This document shows, piece by piece, positions 1 through 13,956 of a stretch of DNA of 64,000 nt (position 1 is its first letter; each line of letters starts with the position of its first letter). This stretch comes from Cyanobium usitatum str. Tous (GTDB taxonomy: Bacteria > Cyanobacteriota > Cyanobacteriia > PCC-6307 > Cyanobiaceae): contig NZ_PXXO01000010.1 in NCBI RefSeq assembly GCF_003011885.1, forward strand, positions 1 to 64,000, read 5' to 3'. The position numbers and the translations under genes were made by a program. A model generated the notes under the pieces. It was given only the letters and a program-made list of their open reading frames with translations, searched no databases and had not been told where the DNA came from.

Positions 1-152
1 CCCAGCGTGATCTCCTGCTCATGGGATAGCAGCGGCACTCGCCCGATGTCCCGCAGGTAGCTACGCACCAGGTCGCCGTCGGCCGCGGGCATGGAGCGGG
101 CAGCCTTGTCGGGAGCAGCTGCGGTGGGTGCAGTAGCGATGGCGACGACCAC
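1..152 (-). CDS. RNA polymerase sigma factor, RpoD-like group 2 (5' end only)
   Basis: Only the first ~50 codons are inside the window; the gene runs off the left edge. The minus-strand translation contains DLVRSYLRDIGRVPLLSHEQ followed by EITLG. This is the start of sigma-70 region 1.2 as found in cyanobacterial RpoD and group 2 sigma factors. The protein would direct RNA polymerase to promoters. A GTG at 152 gives an Ala/Pro/Thr-rich N-terminal tail, as is common in these proteins; an ATG at 92 lies just before the conserved block, so the start is uncertain. Which sigma factor it is cannot be told without regions 2 and 4. Confidence 0.85.
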   Translation of the reverse strand, partial: MVVAIATAPTAAAPDKAARSMPAADGDLVRSYLRDIGRVPLLSHEQEITL

Positions 153-240
153 GGCGTTGGGGCTTTGAAGATGTGTAAAGCCTAACCTGAAGAAGTGTTA
201 ACTCCTCTCAGAAACCCCAAAACTGCTGCGGCGGCTCAAG

Positions 241-285
241 CCACTCCCAGCAGCTACCTAGCCACTCCCAGCAGCTACCTAGCCA
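241..285. repeat. 21-base tandem duplication over the mgtE stop codon
   Basis: The unit ccactcccagcagctaccta plus g occurs twice head to tail (241-261 and 262-282) and is followed by cca of a third copy. The mgtE stop (TAG on the minus strand, 279-281) lies in the second unit, so the duplication extends the 3' untranslated DNA rather than the protein. It looks like a simple replication-slippage product. Confidence 0.85.
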
Positions 286-1661
286 GGCGCGGCGCGTTGC
301 AGCAGCCAGGAGGCGGTTTGCAGGTAGATGAACACCCCAGCGACGTCTGTAGCGGTGGCAATAAAAGGCGCGGACATCAAGGCCGGATCCAGGCCCAGAC
401 GGTCAAACAGCAGCGGCAGGGCCGCGCCGGCCGTTGCAGCGAGGGTGGTGATCGCCACCAGGCTCAGGCCGGCGGCCATAGCCACTAACCAGCTGCCTGC
501 CACGTAGGCGGCCCACGGCACCACCGCCAGCACCATCAACAAGCCCAGTAGGGCGCCGGCCACAGATTCACGCCAGATCGCCCGCCAGGCGCCCATCGCC
601 TGAATGCGCTGGGTGCTCAGACCCCGAATCACCACAGTGGAGCTCTGGGCTCCAACATTGCCGCCGGTGCCGATCAGCAGCGGAATAAAGGCGGCGAGCA
701 CCACCACCTGCTTGAGCACCAACTCCTGGGAGGCGATCACCGCCGAGGTGCCGCTGTTGGCCACCAGCAGCACCAGCAACCACACCACCCGGCGCCGCGC
801 CACGGTGAACAGGTTGCTCTGGAAGTAGTCGTCTTCATCGCCAGCCTGCACGGCGCCGGCGGCGTAGAGGTCGCGGGTGGCCTCCTGCTCGATCACGTCG
901 ATGACGTCGTCCACGGTGACGATCCCCACCAGCCGCTGCTCCCGGTCCACCACCGGCACGGCCAGGAAGTCGTAGCGCTGGATAGCCCGCGCCACCTCCT
1001 CCTGGTCGGTGTCGGTCCCGACGCTCACCACATCGCGGGTCATCAGATCGCCGATGCGTGCCTCAGGGTCCGCCGTGACCAGATCCCGCAGCGAAAGGAT
1101 GCCGGTGAGGTGGCGCGAGCCATCGGTGACATAGAGGGAATAAATGGTTTCTGTATCGCGGGCGCGGCGGCGCACGATCGCCAGGGCCTGGGCGGCGCTG
1201 TGAAACTCCTTGAGGTCGACGAATTCGGTGGTCATCAGCCGGCCCGCCGTCTCCGCCTCGTAGCCGAGTAGTTGGGCCGTGACCCGCCGCTCCGCCGGGC
1301 TGAGTTCGGCCAGCAGGCGCCGCACCACCTTGGCGGGCAACTCATCAAAAAGCCGCACCCGATCGTCGGGTGACATTTCCTCCACCAGCTCCAGCACCTC
1401 GCCGGAGCGCAGCCGCTCCAGCAGGGTCTGCTGAACTGACGCATCGAGGTATTCGTAGACCTCAATTGCTTCGTCCTTGGGCAGCAGCCGAAAGGCCAGG
1501 GCCTGCAGGGTGCGCGGCAGGCTACCGATCGCTTCAGCGGCGTCTACCTCCTGCACGGGGCCGAGCAGCAACTTGGCACCGTCGTAGTTACCTGCCTCAA
1601 GCAGGCTTTCCAGCTGTTGGGCGACCACCTCGGCCACCTGGATCCCGTTGGCTTCGCCCAT
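279..1661 (-). CDS. mgtE: Magnesium transporter MgtE
   Basis: This 460-residue protein is an inner-membrane Mg2+ channel/transporter. The order of domains is that of the MgtE family: an acidic N-terminal superhelical domain (about residues 1-130), two CBS modules (about 135-255, with LMTTEFVDL and GDLMTRDVVSV marking their starts), then five hydrophobic helices from about residue 285 to the end. The membrane part holds the family signature region (LLIGTGGNVGAQSS) that lines the pore. In characterised MgtE proteins the N and CBS domains sense cytosolic Mg2+ and close the channel. The ATG at 1661 gives normal family length. The gene is divergent from the glutathione peroxidase gene with a 72-base gap. 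No Mg2+ riboswitch is evident in that short leader. Confidence 0.95.
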   Translation of the reverse strand: MGEANGIQVAEVVAQQLESLLEAGNYDGAKLLLGPVQEVDAAEAIGSLPRTLQALAFRLLPKDEAIEVYEYLDASVQQTLLERLRSGEVLELVEEMSPDDRVRLFDELPAKVVRRLLAELSPAERRVTAQLLGYEAETAGRLMTTEFVDLKEFHSAAQALAIVRRRARDTETIYSLYVTDGSRHLTGILSLRDLVTADPEARIGDLMTRDVVSVGTDTDQEEVARAIQRYDFLAVPVVDREQRLVGIVTVDDVIDVIEQEATRDLYAAGAVQAGDEDDYFQSNLFTVARRRVVWLLVLLVANSGTSAVIASQELVLKQVVVLAAFIPLLIGTGGNVGAQSSTVVIRGLSTQRIQAMGAWRAIWRESVAGALLGLLMVLAVVPWAAYVAGSWLVAMAAGLSLVAITTLAATAGAALPLLFDRLGLDPALMSAPFIATATDVAGVFIYLQTASWLLQRAAPG

Positions 1662-1733
1662 GGGCCCCGCGACGCCGCAATGCTGAGTTTATGGGTCGCT
1701 GCTGCCTTCGGCCCGCTATGGTCCGGCCACTTG

Positions 1734-2219
1734 ATGACAACCGCACCAATGGCTATCTCCGTAAGCAATGTGGCCGTGCGCGATGCCAAAGGCGACGAGC
1801 GCAATTTGGGCGAATGGGCCGGCAAGGTGCTGCTGATCGTGAACGTGGCCAGCCGCTGCGGATTCACCCGCCAATACGCAGGCCTGCAGGCCCTCCAGGA
1901 GAGCTACGGCCCCCAGGGCCTGGCCGTGCTCGGCTTCCCCTGCAACGATTTCGGCGCCCAGGAGCCCGGCACGCTGCCAGAGATCCAGCAGTTCTGCTCC
2001 ACCACCTACGGCGCCGACTTTGAGTTGCTCGACAAAGTGGTGATGGCCGAAGAGCCCTACACCACCCTCAGCCAGAGCGAGCCCGCCGGCCCCGTCGCCT
2101 GGAATTTCGAGAAGTTTCTGGTGGGCAAGGACGGCACCGTGTTGGGCCGCTACAAGAGCAACGTGGAGCCCGATTCCGCTGAATTGAAGGGCGCCATCGA
2201 AGCCGCTTTAGCCGCCTAA
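1734..2219 (+). CDS. Glutathione peroxidase family protein
   Basis: A thiol peroxidase of 162 residues that reduces hydrogen or lipid peroxides; cyanobacterial members often use thioredoxin or NADPH rather than glutathione. The catalytic positions are visible: Cys42 in NVASRCGFT (Cys, not selenocysteine), Gln76 in FPCNDFGAQEPG and Trp123 in WNFEKF. An open frame extends upstream to 1617, but that part overlaps mgtE antisense and carries no family similarity. I therefore take the ATG at 1734, with another in-frame ATG at 1749. No signal peptide is seen, so it is probably cytosolic. It stands alone, convergent with the small SH3-protein gene. Confidence 0.93.
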   Translation: MTTAPMAISVSNVAVRDAKGDERNLGEWAGKVLLIVNVASRCGFTRQYAGLQALQESYGPQGLAVLGFPCNDFGAQEPGTLPEIQQFCSTTYGADFELLDKVVMAEEPYTTLSQSEPAGPVAWNFEKFLVGKDGTVLGRYKSNVEPDSAELKGAIEAALAA

Positions 2220-2246
2220 CCGGCGGATCGTTGGCCTGTTAGTCCT

Positions 2247-2278
2247 CATTGAGTTTGTACAGATGTACAAACTCAATG
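2247..2278. promoter_or_regulatory. Long TGTACA-type palindrome (site A)
   Basis: A perfect inverted repeat: arm cattgagtttgtac (2247-2260), spacer agat, arm gtacaaactcaatg (2265-2278). It shares the core TTGTACAGATGTACAA with the sites at 6449 and 15722. It sits between two convergent genes, so as RNA it could also fold into a 14-bp hairpin from either strand, but no U-tract follows. The shared core argues for a protein-binding site. Its partner is unknown. Confidence 0.6.
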
Positions 2279-2314
2279 ACATACCAATATCGAGTGTGCC
2301 CTCAAGGAACTCAC

Positions 2315-2637
2315 TCAACCAGCAGCCAACCAGCCGCGGCGATCGGCGGCCTGCACTTGAAGCCAGCGCTGGCCGGAACTGCCCCGCCAGCTGCGCAGCA
2401 CTCGCATGGGCTCGCCTGGTCCAAGCTGCTGCAAGGCAGGGGCGCGCTGCTCCGGTGCTGCCCGCAACGCCACGGCCTGGGTGGACAGCAAGGGATCTCC
2501 GGCACAACGCCGGCGCACCTCAAGTTGCCTGCGATCAGCCCCTCCGGCAGGCAAGCCCACGGGGGTGATCAGGGCAAAACCAAGCAGGGCCGCCCAGCGC
2601 CAGGCTGCAGACGGCTGCATCATGCGGGTACCCGCCA

Positions 2638-2638
<1 letters not shown>
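2315..2638 (-). CDS. Small exported protein with SH3-like domain
   Basis: A 107-residue product. It begins with a charged stretch and a hydrophobic segment (WRWAALLGFALITPVGLPA), which reads as a signal peptide or anchor. The C-terminal half (VALRAAPEQRAPALQQLGPG and then RWLQVQAADRRGWLAAG) has the spacing of bacterial SH3 (SH3b) domains, which often bind cell-wall material. Its ATG (2636-2638) overlaps the gyrB stop as TGATG, so it is almost certainly translated from the gyrB transcript by coupling. A TTG one codon earlier is possible. The function is unknown; the SH3 call rests on pattern only. Confidence 0.7.
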
Positions 2639-5669
<3,031 letters not shown>

Positions 5670-5704
5670 AGCGTTAGCGATTTCGCGATCCTTCACACCC
5701 CTGA

Positions 5705-6310
5705 ATGCCTCCACGTCCCCGTTTTGACCGCCGTGCTCCCGTGCGGGAGCTGCCCAACATCAACGACCGCATCAGCTACCCCAACCTGCGGGTGGTGGAT
5801 GCCGATGGCAGTCAACTGGGGGTGATCACCCGCGAGGAGGCCCTTGAGGTTGCCAAGGACCGCGAGCTCGATCTGGTGTTGGTGAGCGAAAAGGCCGATC
5901 CGCCGGTGTGCCGGATCATGGATTACGGCAAATACAAGTTTGAGCAGGAAAAGAAGGCCAAAGAAGCCAAGAAGAAGTCGCACCAGACGGAAGTAAAAGA
6001 AGTGAAGATGCGCTACAAGATCGACTCCCACGACTATCAGGTGCGGATCGGCCAGGCGCAGCGCTTCCTTAAGGACGGCGACAAGGTGAAGTGCACCGTG
6101 ATCTTCCGCGGCCGCGAAATCCAGCACACCGCCCTGGCTGAAGTGCTGCTCTACCGCATGGCGAAGGACCTCGAGGACAACGCCGAGATCCAGCAGCCCC
6201 CCAAGCGGGAAGGGCGCAACATGATCATGTTCCTGAGCCCCCGCAAGGCCGCCGCTCCCAAGGGCAACAGCAAGGTGGCTTCAAGTTCCGCTGCAGAACC
6301 CGCGGGTTAA
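5705..6310 (+). CDS. infC: Translation initiation factor IF-3
   Basis: IF-3 binds the 30S subunit, keeps it free of 50S and proofreads the start codon-tRNA pair. The 201-residue product has the N-domain ([22 protein letters not shown]), a lysine-rich linker ([21 protein letters not shown]) and the C-domain ([29 protein letters not shown]...FRGREIQHT). About 25 residues after the conserved end form a poorly conserved tail. The start is ATG; many bacterial infC genes use a rare AUU start for autoregulation, and that is not the case here. Confidence 0.97.
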   Translation: MPPRPRFDRRAPVRELPNINDRISYPNLRVVDADGSQLGVITREEALEVAKDRELDLVLVSEKADPPVCRIMDYGKYKFEQEKKAKEAKKKSHQTEVKEVKMRYKIDSHDYQVRIGQAQRFLKDGDKVKCTVIFRGREIQHTALAEVLLYRMAKDLEDNAEIQQPPKREGRNMIMFLSPRKAAAPKGNSKVASSSAAEPAG

Positions 6311-6448
6311 ATCGCTTCTCTAGCGATCGCCGATATGTCGCTCAAGCGCTGAGCGGTTGAAGGGAAGGCCTGAGCTGCGGACATTGGCGGGGGCGGGCAT
6401 TAGCGCGCGGACAGATGCTTGCTGGCATTGGGTTTTGCGCGTGTGCAC

Positions 6449-6472
6449 GAAGTTGTACAGATGTACAACTTC
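6449..6472. promoter_or_regulatory. TGTACA-type palindrome (site B) upstream of plmA
   Basis: A perfect inverted repeat: gaagttgtac (6449-6458), spacer agat, gtacaacttc (6463-6472). The core and spacer are identical to site A. It lies in the 282-base infC-plmA interval, 121 bases before the plmA start. Other than a GCGATCGC (HIP1-type) octamer near 6334, I see nothing else distinctive in this interval. A short stretch just downstream can be read as LHQAK, reminiscent of Phd-type antitoxin N-termini, but it is only a few residues. Confidence 0.6.
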
Positions 6473-6592
6473 CCGAAGGGCCGCCCACTTGCACCAGGCC
6501 AAACCGGCACACGCGCGTATGCCAACAGGGGGATTGTCCCCAGGGCCAAGCCTCTTTATGGTGGCCACCAGCCCAATTGGCCCAACCCCGGC

Positions 6593-7582
6593 GTGCGATT
6601 CCACATCCAGCAGGAAAGCGACATCCCGGCGTCGACGCAGCTCTACAACCAGATCTGCTTTGCCATTGCGGCCCGCCACTACCCACCGGGGCACCGATTG
6701 CCCAGCACCAGGCAGCTGGCGATGCAAACCGGCCTGCACCGCAACACGATCAGCAAGGTGTATCGCCAGCTGGAAACCGACGGCGTCGTTGAAGCGATGG
6801 CGGGATCGGGCATCTATGTGCGCGACCAGCAAAAGCCGCGGGAAATCAAGCCGCCGCCGGGCCCCAGGGGCAAGCTCCTGCCGGACATCGACCGCCAGGT
6901 GCGCCAAAGCGTCGATGGCCTGCTCAATGCCGGCTGCACCCTGCAGCAGGGCCGCGACCTACTCACCCGCGAGATCGACTGGCGCCTGCGCTGCGGCGCC
7001 CGGGTGCTGGTCAGCACCCCCCGCGAGGACATCGGCGCCTCGATGCTGATCGCCGAGGAGCTCATCCCCAGCCTGGAGGTGCCGGTGGAGGTGGTGCCGA
7101 TGGAGGAGCTGGCGGCGGTGCTCACCGAATCCAACAACGGCACGGTGGTGACCAGCCGTTACTTCCTGCAGCCGGTGGAGGAGATTGCCAAGCAGCACGG
7201 CGTACGGGCGGTGGCCGTTGATCTCAACGATTTTCGCCACGAGCTCGACCTACTCAAGGAGCTGCGCCAGGGCAGCTGCGTGGGCCTGGTGAGCATCAGC
7301 CCGGGGATCCTGCGGGCCGCCGAGGTGATCCTGCACAGCATGCGCGGCAACGAGCTGCTGGTGATGACCGCCAACCCCGACACAGGCAGCCGCCTGCTGG
7401 CCCTGCTGCGGGCCGCCAGCCACGTGCTCTGCGACCGCCCCAGCCTGCCGCTGGTGGAGCAGAGCCTGCGCCAAAACAGGGCCCAACTAATACGGATGCC
7501 GGTGGTGCACTGCGCCCAGAGCTACCTAGGCACCGCCACCATCGATGGCCTGCGCAAAGAAATTGGCCTGCTGGCTACCTGA
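6593..7582 (+). CDS. plmA: GntR-family transcriptional regulator PlmA
   Basis: PlmA is a GntR-type regulator conserved across cyanobacteria. It was first linked to plasmid maintenance in Synechococcus 7942 and later shown to associate with PipX and PII (nitrogen/energy signalling). The 329-residue product opens RFHIQQESDIPASTQLYNQI, and the winged helix spans about residues 8-80 (PPGHRLPSTRQLAMQTGLHR, then NTISKVYRQLETDGVV). The remaining ~240 residues form an effector-type domain with no known ligand that I can infer. The start is the GTG at 6593. An in-frame ATG at 6419 is rejected because its extra 58 codons run through the palindromic site B. The palindrome 121 bases upstream may be relevant to regulation. 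Confidence 0.92.
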   Translation: MRFHIQQESDIPASTQLYNQICFAIAARHYPPGHRLPSTRQLAMQTGLHRNTISKVYRQLETDGVVEAMAGSGIYVRDQQKPREIKPPPGPRGKLLPDIDRQVRQSVDGLLNAGCTLQQGRDLLTREIDWRLRCGARVLVSTPREDIGASMLIAEELIPSLEVPVEVVPMEELAAVLTESNNGTVVTSRYFLQPVEEIAKQHGVRAVAVDLNDFRHELDLLKELRQGSCVGLVSISPGILRAAEVILHSMRGNELLVMTANPDTGSRLLALLRAASHVLCDRPSLPLVEQSLRQNRAQLIRMPVVHCAQSYLGTATIDGLRKEIGLLAT

Positions 7583-7620
7583 ATCCAATGGCTACTTGAA
7601 CCAAACGGCCAGGTGAATCA

Positions 7621-7692
7621 AGCGGATGAAGAGATTCGAACTCTCGACCCTCTCCTTGGCAAGGAGATGCTCTACCACTGAGCTACATCCGC
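7621..7692 (-). tRNA. tRNA-Gly(GCC)
   Basis: The reverse complement folds as a 72-base tRNA. The acceptor is GCGGATG paired with CATCCGC plus discriminator U. The D-arm region is TAGCTCAGTGGTAGAGCA, the anticodon loop TTGCCAA (anticodon GCC) lies between TCTCC and GGAGA, and the T-arm has GTTCGAATC. CCA is not encoded. It lies between plmA and cysE on the opposite strand to both. Confidence 0.96.
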
Positions 7693-7756
7693 AACAACCG
7701 GCTTTGCCGATTTCAAGATCATGCATGACGGGGGGCCCCTCGGTCAAACTGGCTCC

Positions 7757-8515
7757 ATGCTCAAGGCACTGCAGGCCGACCTGGCGATCATCAAGCAACG
7801 AGATCCTGCGGCCCGAGGCACGCTGGAAATCCTGCTCTGCTATCCGGGCTTGCACGCCCTAACCCTGCACCGTCTCAGCCATTGGCTCTGGGGCCGGCGG
7901 CTGCCGCCGTTGCCCCTGCTGGCACGGCTGCTGAGCCAGCTGGGGCGACTGGCTACCGGCGTTGAAATCCACCCCGGCGCCCGGATCGGCCATGGCGTGT
8001 TCATCGACCACGGCATGGGAGTGGTGATCGGTGAAACAGCCGTGATCAGCAACCGCTGCCTGCTGTATCAGGGCGTCACCCTGGGCGGCACCGGCAAGGC
8101 CCATGGCAAGCGCCACCCCACCCTGCTGGAGAACGTGGTGGTGGGCGCCGGCGCCAAGGTGCTGGGGGCGATCACCGTGGGTGCCAACACCCGCATCGGC
8201 GCCGGCTCGGTGCTGCTGCGCGACGTGGCGGCCGACAGCACGGTGGTGGGCATCCCCGGCCGGGTTATCCATCAGAGCGGGGTGCGCATCGACCCCCTGG
8301 CCCACTCAGCCCTGCCCGACACGGAAGCGAATGTGATCCGCAACCTGATGGAGCGCATCGACGTGTTGGAAATGGAGCTGGCCCGCACCCAAGGCTGCCT
8401 GCGGGAGCTGGCCGCCGGCCGCCCCCTGCTGGAGCCCTGCAACGGCGCCGCTCAAAACCTCAAAGATCGCGAGATCCTTGAGTTTCTGGGCGACAACCCT
8501 GGCACCACTAGCTGA
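7757..8515 (+). CDS. cysE: Serine O-acetyltransferase
   Basis: Transfers acetyl from acetyl-CoA to L-serine, the first step of cysteine synthesis. The 252-residue protein has a helical N-domain ([37 protein letters not shown]). A left-handed beta helix of hexapeptide repeats follows, with the catalytic region [15 protein letters not shown] and the [13 protein letters not shown] loop, ending in [21 protein letters not shown]. This is the shorter EpsC/plant-like architecture rather than the enterobacterial one. I chose ATG 7757; an ATG at 7721 is in frame but adds 12 residues with no family match. A C-terminal helix of about 60 residues follows the beta helix. Confidence 0.95.
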   Translation: MLKALQADLAIIKQRDPAARGTLEILLCYPGLHALTLHRLSHWLWGRRLPPLPLLARLLSQLGRLATGVEIHPGARIGHGVFIDHGMGVVIGETAVISNRCLLYQGVTLGGTGKAHGKRHPTLLENVVVGAGAKVLGAITVGANTRIGAGSVLLRDVAADSTVVGIPGRVIHQSGVRIDPLAHSALPDTEANVIRNLMERIDVLEMELARTQGCLRELAAGRPLLEPCNGAAQNLKDREILEFLGDNPGTTS

Positions 8516-8525
8516 ACTTAGGCAG

Positions 8526-11303
<2,778 letters not shown>

Positions 11304-11372
11304 GGAGAGATCTAATCAGCGCTTCGGTAAGCCTACTGAGAAGCACAGAGGGCTAACAAAGCCGAACCGTGA

Positions 11373-12476
11373 TCAGCCACCAGAAAGGAGGCCAAGGCGG
11401 ACACCGCTGTAACCGCACTGCTCGCGCACAGCCCCACACCAGCTGTCGTGCTCCAGATACCAGCGCACCGTTTCTGCCAGACCCTCCTCGAAGCTGTGGC
11501 GCGGCTGCCAGCCCAGCTCGCTGCTGATCCGGGTTGGATCAATCGCGTAACGCCGGTCGTGACCAGGGCGATCCGTCACCGGCGTGACCAGGCGGCTGTG
11601 GGGGGCACCAGCGGGCAGCAGATCATCGAGCTCACTGCAGATCGCCTCCACCACCTCTTTATTCGTGCGCTCCCCATGGCCTCCCACGCAATAAGCCCGT
11701 CCGGGGGTGCCTTGGGTTGCCGCCAGCAGCAGCGCATCCACGTGGTCTTCCACGTAGAGCCAGTCGCGCACGTTGGCGCCATCGCCATAAAGCGGAATCG
11801 GCTCGCCAGCCGCTGCCTTGAGGATCACCACCGGAATCAGCTTCTCGGGAAATTGCCAGGGGCCGTAGTTGTTGCTGCAGTTGGTGAGCACCACCGGCAG
11901 GCCATAGGTGTGGTGCCAGGCGCTCACCAGGTGATCACTGGCCGCCTTGCTCGCTGAATAGGGGCTGCGTGGGTCGTAGGAGGTGGTCTCCGAGAAACGC
12001 CCCGTAGCCCCTAGCGAGCCGAACACCTCATCGGTGCTGATGTGATGAAAACGAAAACCCGCCTTGCGCTCTGCGCTCAGACCTTCCCAGTGGGCCCGCA
12101 CCGCCTGCAGCAGCTGAAAGGTGCCGCTCACATTGCTCTCGATAAAGGCCCCCGGCCCCTCGATAGAGCGGTCCACATGGCTCTCGGCCGCCAGGTGCAT
12201 CACCAGGTCGGGGTCGGCCTGCTGCACCGCCGCTGCCGTGGCTTCGGCGTCGGTGAGGTCCACCTTGAGGAGCTGGTGGCGTGCCTCCGCCTGAGGCAGC
12301 GCCTCGATATTGGTGAGGTCGCTGGCGTAGCCACATTTATCGAGATTGAACACCTGCGCGTCGCTTTCGCTCAGCAGCCGGCGCACCACCGCCCCGCCGA
12401 TAAAGCCGGCCCCACCGGTCACCAGGATGCGGCATCGGCCGGCCAGGAGCGCTGAAACGTCGGGTGGGTTTGTCAT
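11373..12476 (-). CDS. rfbB: dTDP-glucose 4,6-dehydratase
   Basis: Second step of dTDP-L-rhamnose synthesis, converting dTDP-glucose to the 4-keto-6-deoxy sugar with bound NAD. The 367-residue short-chain dehydrogenase has ILVTGGAGFIGGAVVRRLL at the N-terminus, HLAAESHVDRSI, STDEVFGSLG and the YxxxK pair in SPYSASKAASD. The ATG at 12476 overlaps the rfbD stop by four bases (ATGA), so the frame open to 12557 is not used. It is last in the operon rfbA-rfbC-rfbD-rfbB. The sugar made probably goes into lipopolysaccharide O-chains or exopolysaccharide. Confidence 0.96.
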   Translation of the reverse strand: MTNPPDVSALLAGRCRILVTGGAGFIGGAVVRRLLSESDAQVFNLDKCGYASDLTNIEALPQAEARHQLLKVDLTDAEATAAAVQQADPDLVMHLAAESHVDRSIEGPGAFIESNVSGTFQLLQAVRAHWEGLSAERKAGFRFHHISTDEVFGSLGATGRFSETTSYDPRSPYSASKAASDHLVSAWHHTYGLPVVLTNCSNNYGPWQFPEKLIPVVILKAAAGEPIPLYGDGANVRDWLYVEDHVDALLLAATQGTPGRAYCVGGHGERTNKEVVEAICSELDDLLPAGAPHSRLVTPVTDRPGHDRRYAIDPTRISSELGWQPRHSFEEGLAETVRWYLEHDSWCGAVREQCGYSGVRLGLLSGG

Positions 12477-13378
12477 GGGAGAGTTTCGAGAAGTTGACGC
12501 AGCGCCTGCCGCCAAGGGGTGGGAGCAAGCTCCAGCAGCAGCCTGCTGCCTGAACAATCCAGCAGCGAGTAACTGGGCCGCTGAGCCGGCAGTGGATATT
12601 CCGCCGTAGTGAGCGGATTCACAAGAGCTGGCTGCTCCAAAAGTCCCAGCTCCTGAGCCAACTCGCCCACTGCCACAGCCACGTCAAACCAGCTAGCGGC
12701 TCCAGCATCGCTCCAATGCAGCACCGGCTCGCTGATACCGGCGCTTATCACCCGCCAGCAAGCCGCCGCCAGGGTATGGGTGCTGGTGGGGCAACCCACT
12801 TGGTCTTCAACCACGCCGATCTGCTGGCGCTCCCGGTGCAGCCGCAGCATGGTGAGCGCAAAGTTCTTGCCCACCGGCCCCATCACCCAGCTGGTGCGCA
12901 AAATCACTCCCCGCCCTGCCCCTGCGCCGCCAGCAGCGGTGCCCAGCAACTGCTCCATCGCTTCCTCTCCAGCGGCCTTGCTACGGCCATAGACCCCAAG
13001 GGGATCGCGCTTTTGCTCTAAGCGATAGGGCCTGCCCTGGCTGCCATTAAAAACAAAATCAGTGCTCACCTGCAGCAAGCGTCCACCCGTTTCCAGCAGC
13101 GCCTCAGCAAAGGCCCTTGGAGCGCCGCCATTCACCGCAAAGGCCAGCTCTGGCTCACTCTCTGCTTTGTCCACCGCCGTATAGGCGCCGGCGTTGAGCA
13201 CCCAATCGGGCCTGTGATCACGTATGGCTGCGCGACAGACCTCGGCCTCAGCCAGATCGAGGGCCAGCAAACCATTGCCGCCGCTGCGGCAGGTGGCGAT
13301 CAGCTCCACTTCCGCAGGCACCTGCTGGTGCAGGGCCTGCCCCAGTTGGCCGGCAGCGCCGGTAAGCAGCACCTTCAC
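12473..13378 (-). CDS. rfbD: dTDP-4-dehydrorhamnose reductase
   Basis: Last step of dTDP-L-rhamnose synthesis, the NADPH-dependent reduction of the 4-keto group. The 301-residue SDR protein begins [19 protein letters not shown]. It has LNAGAYTAVDKAESE, STDFVFNGSQGRPY and the catalytic YGRSKAAGE, followed by VILRTSWVMGPVGKNFALTM. Start and stop overlap the neighbouring rfb genes by four bases on each side, a tightly coupled arrangement. Confidence 0.96.
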   Translation of the reverse strand: MKVLLTGAAGQLGQALHQQVPAEVELIATCRSGGNGLLALDLAEAEVCRAAIRDHRPDWVLNAGAYTAVDKAESEPELAFAVNGGAPRAFAEALLETGGRLLQVSTDFVFNGSQGRPYRLEQKRDPLGVYGRSKAAGEEAMEQLLGTAAGGAGAGRGVILRTSWVMGPVGKNFALTMLRLHRERQQIGVVEDQVGCPTSTHTLAAACWRVISAGISEPVLHWSDAGAASWFDVAVAVGELAQELGLLEQPALVNPLTTAEYPLPAQRPSYSLLDCSGSRLLLELAPTPWRQALRQLLETLP

Positions 13379-13956
13379 GCGAATACCTCCCCAGCCGCCA
13401 TAACTGTCGCAAGCTCAGGGGCTTCAGCATCCTTCTGCGCCAGCAAAGGCTCCATGCCGCCCAGCGGCCAGGCGATGGCGAGATCAGGATCGTTCCAACG
13501 CAGGGACCGCTCGCAGGTCTTGCTCCAGTAGCCGCTGGCCTTGTAGAGCACCTCAGCGCTCTCACTGAGGGTGAGGAAGCCGTGGCCAAAGCCCACCGGC
13601 ACCCACAGCTGCTGCTGATTGTCAGCGCTGAGCTCCGCACCCACCCACTGCCCAAAAGTGGCGGAACTGCGGCGCAGGTCTACCGCCACATCAAAAATCA
13701 CACCCACCGGGCAGCGCACCAGTTTTCCCTGGGGTTCGGGCTCCAGCTGGTAGTGCAGGCCGCGCAATACCCCTCGGCAAGAGCGCGAATGGTTGTCCTG
13801 CACAAAGGTGGTGGGGCAGCCCACTGCTTCATCAAAGCGGCGCTGGTTCCAACTCTCATAGAAAAAGCCCCGCCCATCGCCAAAAATCTGGGGCGTGATC
13901 AGCAACGGACCCTCAATCGCCACACCGGAGGCTGTGCTCAGCTGCTCAACCTGCAT
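13375..13956 (-). CDS. rfbC: dTDP-4-dehydrorhamnose 3,5-epimerase
   Basis: Epimerises C3 and C5 of the 4-keto-6-deoxyglucose nucleotide. The 193-residue cupin has [21 protein letters not shown] near the front, then the active-site block [18 protein letters not shown] with the catalytic His. Later come [21 protein letters not shown] and [16 protein letters not shown] take the ATG at 13956 (MQVEQLST) and reject a longer open frame to 14040 that lies inside rfbA. It overlaps the end of rfbA by 11 bases. Confidence 0.96.
   Translation of the reverse strand: MQVEQLSTASGVAIEGPLLITPQIFGDGRGFFYESWNQRRFDEAVGCPTTFVQDNHSRSCRGVLRGLHYQLEPEPQGKLVRCPVGVIFDVAVDLRRSSATFGQWVGAELSADNQQQLWVPVGFGHGFLTLSESAEVLYKASGYWSKTCERSLRWNDPDLAIAWPLGGMEPLLAQKDAEAPELATVMAAGEVFA

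Noticed and set aside
2247-2278. LexA/SOS box at the TGTACA palindromes
   Set aside because: The core resembles the published cyanobacterial SOS consensus RGTACNNNDGTWCB in GTAC..GTAC spacing, but the flanking R and B positions do not match (T before, A after), and the neighbouring genes are not SOS genes. Kept only as a remote option.
6419-6592. Upstream extension of plmA to ATG 6419
   Set aside because: The extra residues read through the palindromic site B and unconserved sequence; the family N-terminus begins at GTG 6593.
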